From Candidatus Avelusimicrobium intestinale (lineage in GTDB: Bacteria > Elusimicrobiota > Elusimicrobia > Elusimicrobiales > Elusimicrobiaceae): a stretch of DNA of 64,000 nt. The notes beneath the pieces are model-generated. The model saw nothing but the letters and a program-made list of their open reading frames with translations. It did no database searches and was not told the DNA's origin. Below, one piece after another: positions 1 through 9,909 of this stretch. The first letter of the stretch is position 1. Every line of letters begins with the position of its first letter. The translations under genes and the position numbers were made by a program. Location: the NCBI GenBank assembly GCA_902765225.1, contig CACWYV010000004.1:1-64000 (forward strand), given 5' to 3'.

Positions 1-1
1 G

Positions 2-100
2 AAGCGTGTCGCGCACGGCGTATATTTTGGGTTGGTGGACTTTAAGGCGCAGATGGGGCGAGAACATTGCCAGAAAGTCGTCAAAGTCCTCATCCCGTAA
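2..100 (+). CDS. 3' end of an exported protein with a T9SS/FlgD-Ig-like C-terminus (partial)
   Basis: Only the last 32 codons lie in the window, open from the left edge to a TAA at 98-100. The tail has the pattern HGVYFGLVDF, a polar turn, then QKVVKVLIP. This resembles the final beta-strands of secretion-tail or FlgD-Ig-like domains (typically GvYfyrl...g...kkvvv) seen at the C-terminus of large surface proteins in Bacteroidota and Elusimicrobiota. The next gene, 43 nt downstream, is a PorV/PorQ-family protein, a family that handles such cargo in type IX secretion. The body of the protein is not visible, so the domain call rests on about 30 residues. Confidence 0.45.
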   Translation, partial: KRVAHGVYFGLVDFKAQMGREHCQKVVKVLIP

Positions 101-143
101 AACAGATTTTTCCCTACGGGGATAAAAAGGAAAACCAAAATTT

Positions 144-1127
144 ATGAACATCAAAACGAAAGTTTTAACAGTTTGTTTAGTCGTTGCTTTTTGCGGCGCA
201 CATGCCTGGAGCGGCATTCACGAAAATGCCGGTACCAGCGCGGGTGCGTTCTTGAAGATTGGGGCCGGTTCCCCGGCGGCTACCGCCTTAGGAAATGCGT
301 ACGTTTCCGTGGCGGATGGCCCGCAAGCCTTGTTCTGGAACCCGGCCGGAGCAGCTTCTGCTTCCACGCGCGAAGTCGGCTTAGCGTATTTGGACTATTT
401 GCAGGGCTATAAGGCCCGCACGCTGGCCTATTTGCATCCCATCGGCAAAACGATTATCGGTGTGTCTTTCAATTATATGGACATGGACGACTTTGACTTT
501 CGTGATGAATGGGCCCAGCGGTTGCCGGAGGTCGGTGTGCCGGTACAAAACTTCGTGGGCGGAATTTCTGTCGCACGTGGATTTTTGGACCAGAAACTCC
601 AACTCGGTGCTACCGCTAAATACATTACGGAGCGGTTGTATAACGGTTCGGGAAATAATCACTACGATAACATTGGTTTTGATTTAGGGGCCAAGCTACG
701 CTTAGTCAATTGGTTGGGATTAGGCGGTGCCATTGTGAACATTGGCGACCGTGATGATATGCCCGTCGGTTTGCGGTTAGGGGCCGATTGGGATACGCGT
801 TATTTTACCCTGTCCGGTGAGTTTATGAAATACCGGGACGATAAAGTCCGCTTGGGGTTTGGATTAGCGGTACATATTCCGGAAGATTTGCTCCAGGTGG
901 CCCGGTTTGATTTACGCGTCGGTTACTATACGCGCGAGAACACCGGTATCAATACGGAAGATTCCTGGGTTAAAGATATCGGCTTGCAGGAAACCTCTAA
1001 AGTGTCTTTCGGTTTCGGTATTTACAGTTCGGAACTGTTTGGCTACGGGGCTTCCATTGATTATGCGGTGACGCCGTTTGGAGCGTTAGGTACGGCCCAG
1101 CAGTTATCTGTGTCGGTACAATTTTAA
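144..1127 (+). CDS. PorV/PorQ-family outer-membrane beta-barrel protein
   Basis: This 327-residue protein has a signal peptide (residues 1 to about 22, ending AHAW) followed by the family signature: GTSAGAFLKIGAG near 30, then ALGNAYVSVADGPQALFWNPAGAA near 48-72. The remainder alternates aromatic and polar residues, as in a FadL-like barrel, and ends in a strand with terminal Phe (QLSVSVQF). PorV/PorQ members are outer-membrane proteins; in Bacteroidota they take part in type IX secretion, but many relatives in other phyla have no assigned role. It sits 2 nt upstream of the first pilin gene and may be co-transcribed with the pilus operon. Whether it serves the upstream cargo-like protein or the pilus is unknown. 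The start follows an AGGAAAACC stretch. Confidence 0.8.
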   Translation: MNIKTKVLTVCLVVAFCGAHAWSGIHENAGTSAGAFLKIGAGSPAATALGNAYVSVADGPQALFWNPAGAASASTREVGLAYLDYLQGYKARTLAYLHPIGKTIIGVSFNYMDMDDFDFRDEWAQRLPEVGVPVQNFVGGISVARGFLDQKLQLGATAKYITERLYNGSGNNHYDNIGFDLGAKLRLVNWLGLGGAIVNIGDRDDMPVGLRLGADWDTRYFTLSGEFMKYRDDKVRLGFGLAVHIPEDLLQVARFDLRVGYYTRENTGINTEDSWVKDIGLQETSKVSFGFGIYSSELFGYGASIDYAVTPFGALGTAQQLSVSVQF

Positions 1128-1129
1128 TT

Positions 1130-1312
1130 ATGTGGATACGGGGGAAGAAAAAACTCAATAATAAAGGCCAAACTGCCGTAGAATATATTATCGTGGCGGG
1201 GACGCTTTTTGGGGCTTTGCTTTCCTTTTATGTGTTGTATTCACATTTGGCTCCCAAACAGTTTGAACAAGGGGCGCAAGTCATTTTGACGGAGTATGAA
1301 GCAGGAAATTAG
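1130..1312 (+). CDS. Small Flp-type pilin-like protein
   Basis: This 60-residue protein starts 2 nt after the preceding stop. A short basic N-terminus (MWIRGKKKLNNKG) is followed by QTAVEYIIVAGTLFGALLSF, the Flp/TadE prepilin motif: cleavage after Gly, Glu five residues later, Tyr next, then a hydrophobic alpha-helix. That is the substrate pattern of the TadV prepilin peptidase, which is not in this window. The C-terminal part (about 25 residues) is polar. It is shorter and less regular than the next pilin, so it could be a minor pilin or a pseudopilin primer rather than the main subunit. Confidence 0.8.
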   Translation: MWIRGKKKLNNKGQTAVEYIIVAGTLFGALLSFYVLYSHLAPKQFEQGAQVILTEYEAGN

Positions 1313-1337
1313 TTTTTAAATATCAGGAGGAGATGTT

Positions 1338-1568
1338 ATGAAATTTATCGTAGCGTTGCAAAACAGAATGGACATCCTCAAAGCGCAAGCCTTGGGATGC
1401 TTGAAGAAAAAAGACGGACAAAACACAGTGGAATATGTGTTGATGTTGGTAGTTGTCGTCGGTGTGGCTTTAGTTGCCGGTGCTGCTATTAAAAAGTTTA
1501 TGCCGGATTTGTTTGAGAAAGTCAAAGGTTCTATTTTGGGCGGCGTAGACAAGGCTGGCGAATATTAA
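1338..1568 (+). CDS. flp: Flp-family type IVb pilin, probable major subunit
   Basis: This 76-residue protein is preceded by the strongest ribosome-binding site of the operon (AGGAGGAG, 1325-1332, 5 nt from the ATG), consistent with high expression of a structural subunit. A 27-residue leader ends in KKDG and is followed by QNTVEYVLMLVVVVGVALVA, the Flp signature with Glu at +5 and a single hydrophobic helix. A short amphipathic tail (KKFMPDLFEKVKGSI) follows. Flp pilins are processed at Gly|Gln by TadV and polymerised by TadA/B/C. The major-pilin assignment is inferred from the RBS and canonical form. Confidence 0.88.
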   Translation: MKFIVALQNRMDILKAQALGCLKKKDGQNTVEYVLMLVVVVGVALVAGAAIKKFMPDLFEKVKGSILGGVDKAGEY

Positions 1569-1571
1569 TTT

Positions 1572-2057
1572 ATGAAGTGGTATAAGAGGCGTGGTGGGCA
1601 GGTAACTGCCGAACTAATGTTGATTTTGCCCGTATTCATGTTGTTGATTTTCTTTGTCCTGGAATACGGCAATATCGCTTACCACACGATTATCGCCAAC
1701 CACGCTTCTTATGAGTTCGCCCGTATCGGTTCGTTGGTGGCTGTTAAAAAGCCCAGCGGCCGACCGGACCGAACGGTAATTACACAGAAGATTAACCAGG
1801 CCAAACTAAAGGTGTTTGGTCATAAGGCGGGGGGGATTGACGTAAGCGTAAAAGTGGAGACAACCGGTGTGGACCCCATGTATAAAAAGCACCGCCACGA
1901 AGATTTAGTTGTTACGGTAACGTATCCCGTGCATTTGGCGTTTCCCGGTACCAGCTACGTGCTGGCCAGCCAACCGCGCCGGGAAGGGATCCGGCGGATA
2001 CGGGCCGTTACGCGTATGCCGATTGATAAAGGATACTTAAGTTCGGACGCGAAATAG
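1572..2057 (+). CDS. TadE-like pseudopilin
   Basis: This 161-residue protein begins MKWYKRRGGQVTAELMLILP, a TadE-type prepilin motif (Gly-Gln, Glu at +5), followed by one transmembrane helix to about residue 37 and a periplasmic domain of about 120 residues. TadE-like proteins are prepilin-peptidase substrates thought to form a minor pseudopilus in Tad systems. It starts 3 nt after the Flp stop and is clearly in the same operon. A second TadE-like protein of the same design lies at 17407-17952. Confidence 0.85.
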   Translation: MKWYKRRGGQVTAELMLILPVFMLLIFFVLEYGNIAYHTIIANHASYEFARIGSLVAVKKPSGRPDRTVITQKINQAKLKVFGHKAGGIDVSVKVETTGVDPMYKKHRHEDLVVTVTYPVHLAFPGTSYVLASQPRREGIRRIRAVTRMPIDKGYLSSDAK

Positions 2058-2097
2058 ATTTGAAAGTATTATTTGGAGTTGTTTTTAAGGAGATAAA

Positions 2098-2859
2098 ATG
2101 AAAAGAACAGGAATGTTACTGCCCTTAATAGTTGGTTTGTTAGCAGCATTGGTATATTGGTGGATATTAGGGAATCAACAGAAAAAACTGAATGCGGCCA
2201 AAAATATGAAACAAGTAATTGTGCCCCTGCGCGATATCCGGGAGCGGGAAGTGATTCGCCGGGCTGATATTGGCAAGTTACCTGTTCCGGCTGCGTATGT
2301 GCAAAAAGATGCCTTTACATACATGACGGAGGCTGATTTTAAAGCGATTGAAAATACGGTAGCGCGCGTTCAAATCCCGAAAGGAAACCAAATTTCCAAA
2401 TATGCAGTAACCTCCTTATCACCCGAATCCGGTTTATCCAGTAAAATTCCGGTGGGATTCCGCGGGTATGTAATCAGCGTGCCGCTTGCCACGGCCAGTA
2501 TGATTAAGCCCGACGATAAAGTAGACGTTCTTTTCACCTTTGAGGCAACCATGAAAAACGGTGCACACGATAAAGTCTCTCTGACCTTATTACAGAATGT
2601 AACGGTGTTAGGGGTCGGGTCCGACCTGGGGCAAGGGCTGGACATAAAAGCCGCCGCCGCCATGAAGAACAAAGAAGAAGAAGCGGCCGCTTATTCGGAT
2701 AATTCCACTATTTCGTTGGCGCTTCCGCCGCAAGATGCCCAATATTTGGCATTGGCACAATCGTTAGGGGATGTGTCCGTCATCTTACGTTCGCGCGGTG
2801 ATACGAATAAGTACCGCATGGAAATCTCCAGTTTTGATACGTTATTTAATAAAAATTAG
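2098..2859 (+). CDS. cpaB: CpaB/RcpC-type Flp pilus assembly protein
   Basis: This 253-residue protein has an N-terminal signal anchor (residues 5-24, ending VYWWIL). A SAF-like beta-clip region follows (VIVPLRDIREREVIRRADIG near 40-60, and IPKGNQISKYAVT near 98). The RcpC domain then has GYVISVPLATASMIKPDDKVDVLF near 123-145 and the closing strands VSVILRSRGD. CpaB is a periplasmic component that associates with the secretin of Tad systems. It has an AGGAG site before the ATG (2089-2093) and lies just upstream of the secretin gene, the usual order. Confidence 0.92.
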   Translation: MKRTGMLLPLIVGLLAALVYWWILGNQQKKLNAAKNMKQVIVPLRDIREREVIRRADIGKLPVPAAYVQKDAFTYMTEADFKAIENTVARVQIPKGNQISKYAVTSLSPESGLSSKIPVGFRGYVISVPLATASMIKPDDKVDVLFTFEATMKNGAHDKVSLTLLQNVTVLGVGSDLGQGLDIKAAAAMKNKEEEAAAYSDNSTISLALPPQDAQYLALAQSLGDVSVILRSRGDTNKYRMEISSFDTLFNKN

Positions 2860-2874
2860 TGAATAGGATATTTT

Positions 2875-3618
2875 ATGAATACAAAATTTATTAAAAAACT
2901 TGTTGCAGTAGGTTTGCTCTCCGGTGTATTGATGCCGGCATCGGTTCACGCCGCTAAGACGCGGTTGGTGGCCGTCAGTGCTGATGTGGTGGAAATCGGC
3001 GGGACCATGCAGAGTGTTAAGGGCTTTGCTTGGAACCAGTTGTTTGATTTTGAAGAAGCCACGATTCCGGGCATTTTATCGTTGGGAGAATTTCAACGTA
3101 AAACAGCGGTGGCGACGCGTCTTCGTTTGATGGAGACGGAAGGTCGTGCGCAGGTGCTTTCCAACCCTAAAATTGTAACGGCTTCCGGTAACTCGGCCAA
3201 GATTTCCGTCGGTGGAAAGGTGCCGATACCGATTGTGAACAACCAAGGGGTTGGTTCTCAATTGGAAGATTACGGTATCTTGCTTAACGTATTGCCCACA
3301 ATTGTACCCGAACGCAATAACATCATTGATTTGCAGGTACAGTTAGCCGTTTCTACGGTAGACTATTCCCGTACGGTCGTGATTGGTACGGCGACGGCTC
3401 CTTCGTTTACCAACCGCGATGTGGAGACCCACGTGGAACTCAACAGCGGGGAGACCCTGGTAATCGGTGGGCTCAAGAGTAGCGCACGCAACGTCTCAGA
3501 AGATCGGGTGCCGTTCTTAGGGCGTTTGCCGCTGATCGGATTGTTATTTAAGAGTAAAGACGTTTCCGAGGAACAGCGTTCCCTTTTCTTATTCATTACG
3601 GTTGAAATCGTAGAGTAA
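2875..3618 (+). CDS. cpaC: Short Tad-type secretin (CpaC/RcpA-like)
   Basis: This 247-residue protein has a signal peptide (to about 26, VHAA). A short N-terminal segment is followed almost at once by the secretin C-domain: TEGRAQVLSNPKIVTASGNS near 84-102, YGILLNVLPTIV near 133, NSGETLVIGGLKSS near 190-205, and the C-terminal RVPFLGRLPLIGLLF plus EEQRSLFLFITVEIVE. The secretin pore motifs are complete. The N-terminal BON and N-domains that make typical CpaC proteins 400-600 residues long are absent. No other secretin piece is visible in the window. It probably forms the outer-membrane channel of the pilus; the missing periplasmic part may be supplied by CpaB or another protein. Confidence 0.85.
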   Translation: MNTKFIKKLVAVGLLSGVLMPASVHAAKTRLVAVSADVVEIGGTMQSVKGFAWNQLFDFEEATIPGILSLGEFQRKTAVATRLRLMETEGRAQVLSNPKIVTASGNSAKISVGGKVPIPIVNNQGVGSQLEDYGILLNVLPTIVPERNNIIDLQVQLAVSTVDYSRTVVIGTATAPSFTNRDVETHVELNSGETLVIGGLKSSARNVSEDRVPFLGRLPLIGLLFKSKDVSEEQRSLFLFITVEIVE

Positions 3619-3623
3619 AACTT

Positions 3624-5927
<2,304 letters not shown>

Positions 5928-5943
5928 TTACTTGACAGGAAAT

Positions 5944-7587
5944 ATGAGAAATAAAATGCGTCTGTTTTATATCGTGAGTCTTTCTGTAGCCCTTTGGGGA
6001 ATGGCCCCGTTGTCGGCACAGGGACGTGCGCTGTCCGTGGATGATCGGGTGCGTATTCAGTGCGCCCAGGAACGGATGCGCATGTTGGTGGATTGGTTTG
6101 ATGTCAATAAAACAGATGAACAGAAACGGGAGACCCTTTCGGAGCAGTGCAGCAAGGACGGTAAAGCCCGCGAATTTCAGCCTCCTACTTGGTTTCGCGA
6201 CGAGTTGGAACGGATGGAAGCCAATAAAGTAGTTTCTACTAAGAAAGAAGACGGTTCGTATGTGACCAACAGCGAAGCCGATCTGTGGAAGCAGGCCTTT
6301 GCCAACATAGGGTCCTTTTTATTACGGGCGGATAGTTCGTTGGATCCCAGCCAGCCGGTTGATTTGGAACACCTTTCCTACGGTTTTGTAAATGACCGCA
6401 TTTGGTTGGTTCGTGCATTAGATTTACTCAATAAAGATTTAGTACGTAATGATAAATTGGTCACCATGAAGGACAGCATGGACGGTCGCGGCCGGGCTAT
6501 GCTAGCCACGTTGGAACTCATCAATAGCGAGATTTTCAGCACGATTGAAGCTTTCTCCAATCCGATTTCCAAGCGTGAAGATAAATACCGCCAATCGGTT
6601 ACGGCGGTAGTGGTGTTGTCCAATAATTTGTTTAAGGAATTTAGAAGTGAGCCCATTCAGATGGGGGTACCGAAGGCCGAATTGTACAAGACAACCGCTC
6701 TGGATACGCTAGTCACCAGTATCATGTTGTTGTTTGGAGCGTTTTTAGCCGGGTTAGCGGCATTCTTATTGTTAGAAAGCAGACGGGATACGATTTTGCG
6801 TTTAAGCGGAGAGTACCGGCAAAAAAGTTTAGTTTGGGCCGAAGATTTTAACCGCCAGTTTGTCACGTTAGACATCAAATATATCGTTTTAGGAACAGTC
6901 GGGGTGTTTGGATTGTTCGGCTTGTTGTTGGGATGGACGACCGGCGGTTTCTTTGGGGTGTTCCTGTTCTTGGTGATGTTAGGCGTGGGAGCCGTACTTA
7001 GTGTACGGATGCCTATGGCCGTATTGGATGCACTCAAAAAGAGTCGCGGCCGTAAAATTAATGCCCAGTTGATGGACTCGCTGATTTTGTTATCCAACTC
7101 CTTGCGGGCCGGGATGGACATCGTGCAGGGATTTGAAATGGTGTCTAAAGATATGCTCCCGCCGATTGCCGATGAATTTGGTTTGGTGGTAAAAAACTAT
7201 AAGTTAGGAACGCCGTTTGAAAAGGCCTTGGACGGTTTGACCGACCGGGTGGATAGCCGCTTGCTTTCGTACGTTGTGAAAGCCATTATTATTCAGCGGC
7301 AGGTCGGGGGAAACTTAACCGTTATTTTTGCACGTTTGGTTGAAAACATCCGCGAGGAAAGCAAATTGGAAGATAAACTGCAAGCCATGACGGCCCAACA
7401 GAAATTGCAGGGTATTGTGGTCAGTGTGATGCCGTTTGTGATGATGTTTGTGATGTTTATTTTCAATCCGCAGCAGATGCTTTCGTTCTACACCAGTTCG
7501 TTGGGGCTTGGCGTGTTGTTGTTCTGTATTATCTGGATTGGAATCGGATTGAAAGTCCTCAAAAAAATGGGCGAGGTACGGGTGTAA
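5944..7587 (+). CDS. tadB: TadB-like inner-membrane platform protein with an exported N-terminal domain
   Basis: This 547-residue protein is about twice the usual TadB length. The C-terminal part is a T2SSF/TadB domain (about 375-510: LRAGMDIVQGFEMVSKDM, GTPFEKALDGLTDRV, RQVGGNLTVIFARLVENIRE), followed by two membrane helices. Ahead of it lie a signal peptide (RLFYIVSLSVALWGMAPLSAQG), about 225 mostly polar residues, and a hydrophobic helix near 250-278. The N-terminal block is therefore predicted to be periplasmic, which is not normal for TadB. The start at 5944 was chosen over 5887 because the latter lies inside the preceding gene. ATG 5956, 12 nt on, is an alternative, and the AGGA at 5937-5940 could serve either. 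Confidence 0.82.
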   Translation: MRNKMRLFYIVSLSVALWGMAPLSAQGRALSVDDRVRIQCAQERMRMLVDWFDVNKTDEQKRETLSEQCSKDGKAREFQPPTWFRDELERMEANKVVSTKKEDGSYVTNSEADLWKQAFANIGSFLLRADSSLDPSQPVDLEHLSYGFVNDRIWLVRALDLLNKDLVRNDKLVTMKDSMDGRGRAMLATLELINSEIFSTIEAFSNPISKREDKYRQSVTAVVVLSNNLFKEFRSEPIQMGVPKAELYKTTALDTLVTSIMLLFGAFLAGLAAFLLLESRRDTILRLSGEYRQKSLVWAEDFNRQFVTLDIKYIVLGTVGVFGLFGLLLGWTTGGFFGVFLFLVMLGVGAVLSVRMPMAVLDALKKSRGRKINAQLMDSLILLSNSLRAGMDIVQGFEMVSKDMLPPIADEFGLVVKNYKLGTPFEKALDGLTDRVDSRLLSYVVKAIIIQRQVGGNLTVIFARLVENIREESKLEDKLQAMTAQQKLQGIVVSVMPFVMMFVMFIFNPQQMLSFYTSSLGLGVLLFCIIWIGIGLKVLKKMGEVRV

Positions 7588-7590
7588 TTT

Positions 7591-8475
7591 ATGACTTTAT
7601 TCTCTTTAGTAACGACCTTTTTACTGGTGATAGGAATGTTCGCCATTTTCGTAGGGGTGATGCGGTTGTTTGCGCCCGAAGATAGAAAAGAGGACGTTAC
7701 CGACATTGCCGTTAAAAAGTTCAAGTCGGCTTCTATTTTTGCCAACTTGCAACCGGAAGAAAAACTGATGGACCGGTTGGCCTTGTTTTGTTTGCGTACT
7801 TTCCACGTAGAAGATACGTTGGAGGAGCTCCATTTGTTGTTGGGCAGCCCGGATAATCCGCAACCCATCAGTATTTTGTATAGCAAGATTTTGTACGCTT
7901 TGTTTATTCCGGTAGCTATGATGTTGCTGTTTCAAGCCGTGTGGCCGGTGCTACTTGTGCCTCTTTGTTTTTACGTGCCGGATGTACTTTTGCGCAGCAA
8001 GATCCAAAAAAGGCAAGCGGAAATTTTGGGGAACTTTTCCACTACGGTAGATTTGGCAGCCCTGATCATTGAATCCGGGTTAGACTATCTTACGGCTTTT
8101 GAACGTATTATTAAAATTGCCAAGGAAAAGACGATTTTGGAAGAAGAACTGGAAAAAACGATCAACGAAATCAAACTGGGATATTCCCGCCGGGAAGCAT
8201 TGGAGCGTTTCGCTGCCCGTACCGGTGTGCAGGAAGTGCGTTCGTTAGTGGGGTTGATTATTCAGTCGGACGAATTGGGTACCAGCTTGGTGGACCTGTT
8301 GCGCAATTTCTCTACGGACTTGCGTTCCCGCCGAATGAGTCGGGCCGAAAAACTGGCGGCTCAGGCCTCCACGAAGATGTTATTTCCGTTGTTTGTGTTC
8401 ATCTTCCCGACGATTTTTATTTTAATTCTGGCGCCGATGGTGATGGGTTTAGTCAACGGCGGCATGGGATTTTAG
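7591..8475 (+). CDS. tadC: TadC-like inner-membrane platform protein
   Basis: This 294-residue protein starts 3 nt after TadB. It has an N-terminal membrane helix (residues 4-26), two adjacent helices near 95-130, a cytoplasmic T2SSF domain (about 145-260: LGNFSTTVDLAALIIESGLDYLTAFERI, GYSRREALERFAARTG, VGLIIQSDELGTSLVDLLR) and a final helix pair (LFPLFVFIFPTIFILIL). TadB and TadC form the inner-membrane platform that couples TadA to pilin extraction. Length and layout are normal for TadC, in contrast with the enlarged partner TadB. Confidence 0.9.
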   Translation: MTLFSLVTTFLLVIGMFAIFVGVMRLFAPEDRKEDVTDIAVKKFKSASIFANLQPEEKLMDRLALFCLRTFHVEDTLEELHLLLGSPDNPQPISILYSKILYALFIPVAMMLLFQAVWPVLLVPLCFYVPDVLLRSKIQKRQAEILGNFSTTVDLAALIIESGLDYLTAFERIIKIAKEKTILEEELEKTINEIKLGYSRREALERFAARTGVQEVRSLVGLIIQSDELGTSLVDLLRNFSTDLRSRRMSRAEKLAAQASTKMLFPLFVFIFPTIFILILAPMVMGLVNGGMGF

Positions 8476-8484
8476 AGGATAATT

Positions 8485-9897
8485 ATGAAAAAACACATAT
8501 TCTTTGTATTTGTTCTGATGTACGCGGCCGGTTGGGTCGTTGCGGCTAATACGAATAACACGTTTCGTAAAGAAACGCCGACGCGCCAGTTCGGCAAAGA
8601 GGAAGGGATGCTGTTGGATTTGGGCAAGATTTCCATGGGAACGCTCAACGATGTAGAAGAGAAAAAACAATATCTTTCTACGGTTCAGTTGGAGAAGCAA
8701 CGCATCCAAAACTATATGTTGCGCATGGTATATGAAAATGCCTATACTCTTTACAAACAAGGCGATTACCAGCGTGCCCAAGAAATGGCGCAAACCATTT
8801 TAAGCATTGATCCGGAATTTACCCAGGCCAAGACGCTGGCCCGGCAAGCCCAGGATATGGGGACATACGGTACAACTTCGGAATCCCAAGTGATTGAGGC
8901 AAAATTTCAGGAGGCCTCCAGTCTGTATGCCAGTGGCCGGTTGGTAGAAGCCAATGATAAGGTCAATGAAATTTTAACCATTCAGCCGGGCAATTCCCGC
9001 GCGCAATCCTGGAAGCGTAAAATTGATCAGGAAATCGCCCGGGAGTACACCCGCCGCGGGGACGAAGCCGAACAAAACGGAGATTATCGCCAAGCATTGG
9101 ATGATTGGTATAACGCACTCCTCATGCGGAAAGATGACCCCAAATTGGTGGCCAAGATTGCCGATGCGGAAAATAAATTACGCAAGCAGCAGGTGGAAGA
9201 ATCTATGAAACAAGCCCTTGATTTCTATGCCAACGGCCAGTTTGTGGAGTCTTATGCTGTGTTTGAGCGTATTACGAAAATTCAACCGGGTGATCCGCGT
9301 GTGGAAAAATACATGGCGCAGTTGAAAAACGAAATTGCAGAGGGCTATTACAACGCGGGAACAAAAGCGTACGAAGACAGTCGGTTTGACCAGGCCATTA
9401 CGTATTGGAACAACGCCAAAAAGTGGGGCGCAGACGAAACTTCCATGGACGGACTTATTAAACAAGCACGGGCTGCCAAAGAAGATTACACGCGTACCAA
9501 ACGGCGTATGGAAGCGGTAGCCGTGCAGGAGGCTAAGGCTCAGCTGGCGGCTGCGCAAGAGGCTGCCAAAGCGGAAGAACTGCCGGAACCGATTGAAACA
9601 GTTACCGTGGATGAACCGTCCGCTATTCCGGGTGTAGAACCCTCCGCGGGAACACCGGTTACGGTGATTCCGGGTTCTCGGCCGGAAGTGCCGGTTAGTG
9701 CTCCGGGTGCCGGTACGTCCCGTGTGTCGGCGGAGGCCAGTGCGGCTTCCCGCGCCAAATACCGCGAAGGTTTGGATTATTACAACCAGGATGATTACGA
9801 AAACGCGCGTGCCTCTTGGACGGTGGCCAAACAGTTGGATCCCGGCAATACCGATGCCGAGTTAGGGTTGCGTAAAGTGGAAGAATTGTTGAAATAG
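8485..9897 (+). CDS. Exported TPR protein of the pilus locus (TadD-like)
   Basis: This 470-residue protein has a signal peptide (MKKHIFFVFVLMYAAGWVVA) and at least four TPR-like helix pairs: ENAYTLYKQGDYQRAQEMAQTIL near 88, ASSLYASGRLVEANDKVNEIL near 149, DEAEQNGDYRQALDDWYNAL near 193, and further units at about 240 and 290. A Pro/Glu-rich linker (about 360-415) leads to a last TPR (KYREGLDYYNQDDYENARASW). TadD proteins are TPR lipoproteins that help the secretin assemble. This one lacks an obvious lipobox and is longer than TadD, so orthology is likely by position rather than proven. Confidence 0.75.
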   Translation: MKKHIFFVFVLMYAAGWVVAANTNNTFRKETPTRQFGKEEGMLLDLGKISMGTLNDVEEKKQYLSTVQLEKQRIQNYMLRMVYENAYTLYKQGDYQRAQEMAQTILSIDPEFTQAKTLARQAQDMGTYGTTSESQVIEAKFQEASSLYASGRLVEANDKVNEILTIQPGNSRAQSWKRKIDQEIAREYTRRGDEAEQNGDYRQALDDWYNALLMRKDDPKLVAKIADAENKLRKQQVEESMKQALDFYANGQFVESYAVFERITKIQPGDPRVEKYMAQLKNEIAEGYYNAGTKAYEDSRFDQAITYWNNAKKWGADETSMDGLIKQARAAKEDYTRTKRRMEAVAVQEAKAQLAAAQEAAKAEELPEPIETVTVDEPSAIPGVEPSAGTPVTVIPGSRPEVPVSAPGAGTSRVSAEASAASRAKYREGLDYYNQDDYENARASWTVAKQLDPGNTDAELGLRKVEELLK

Positions 9898-9909
9898 TAG
9901 GGGTATAAG

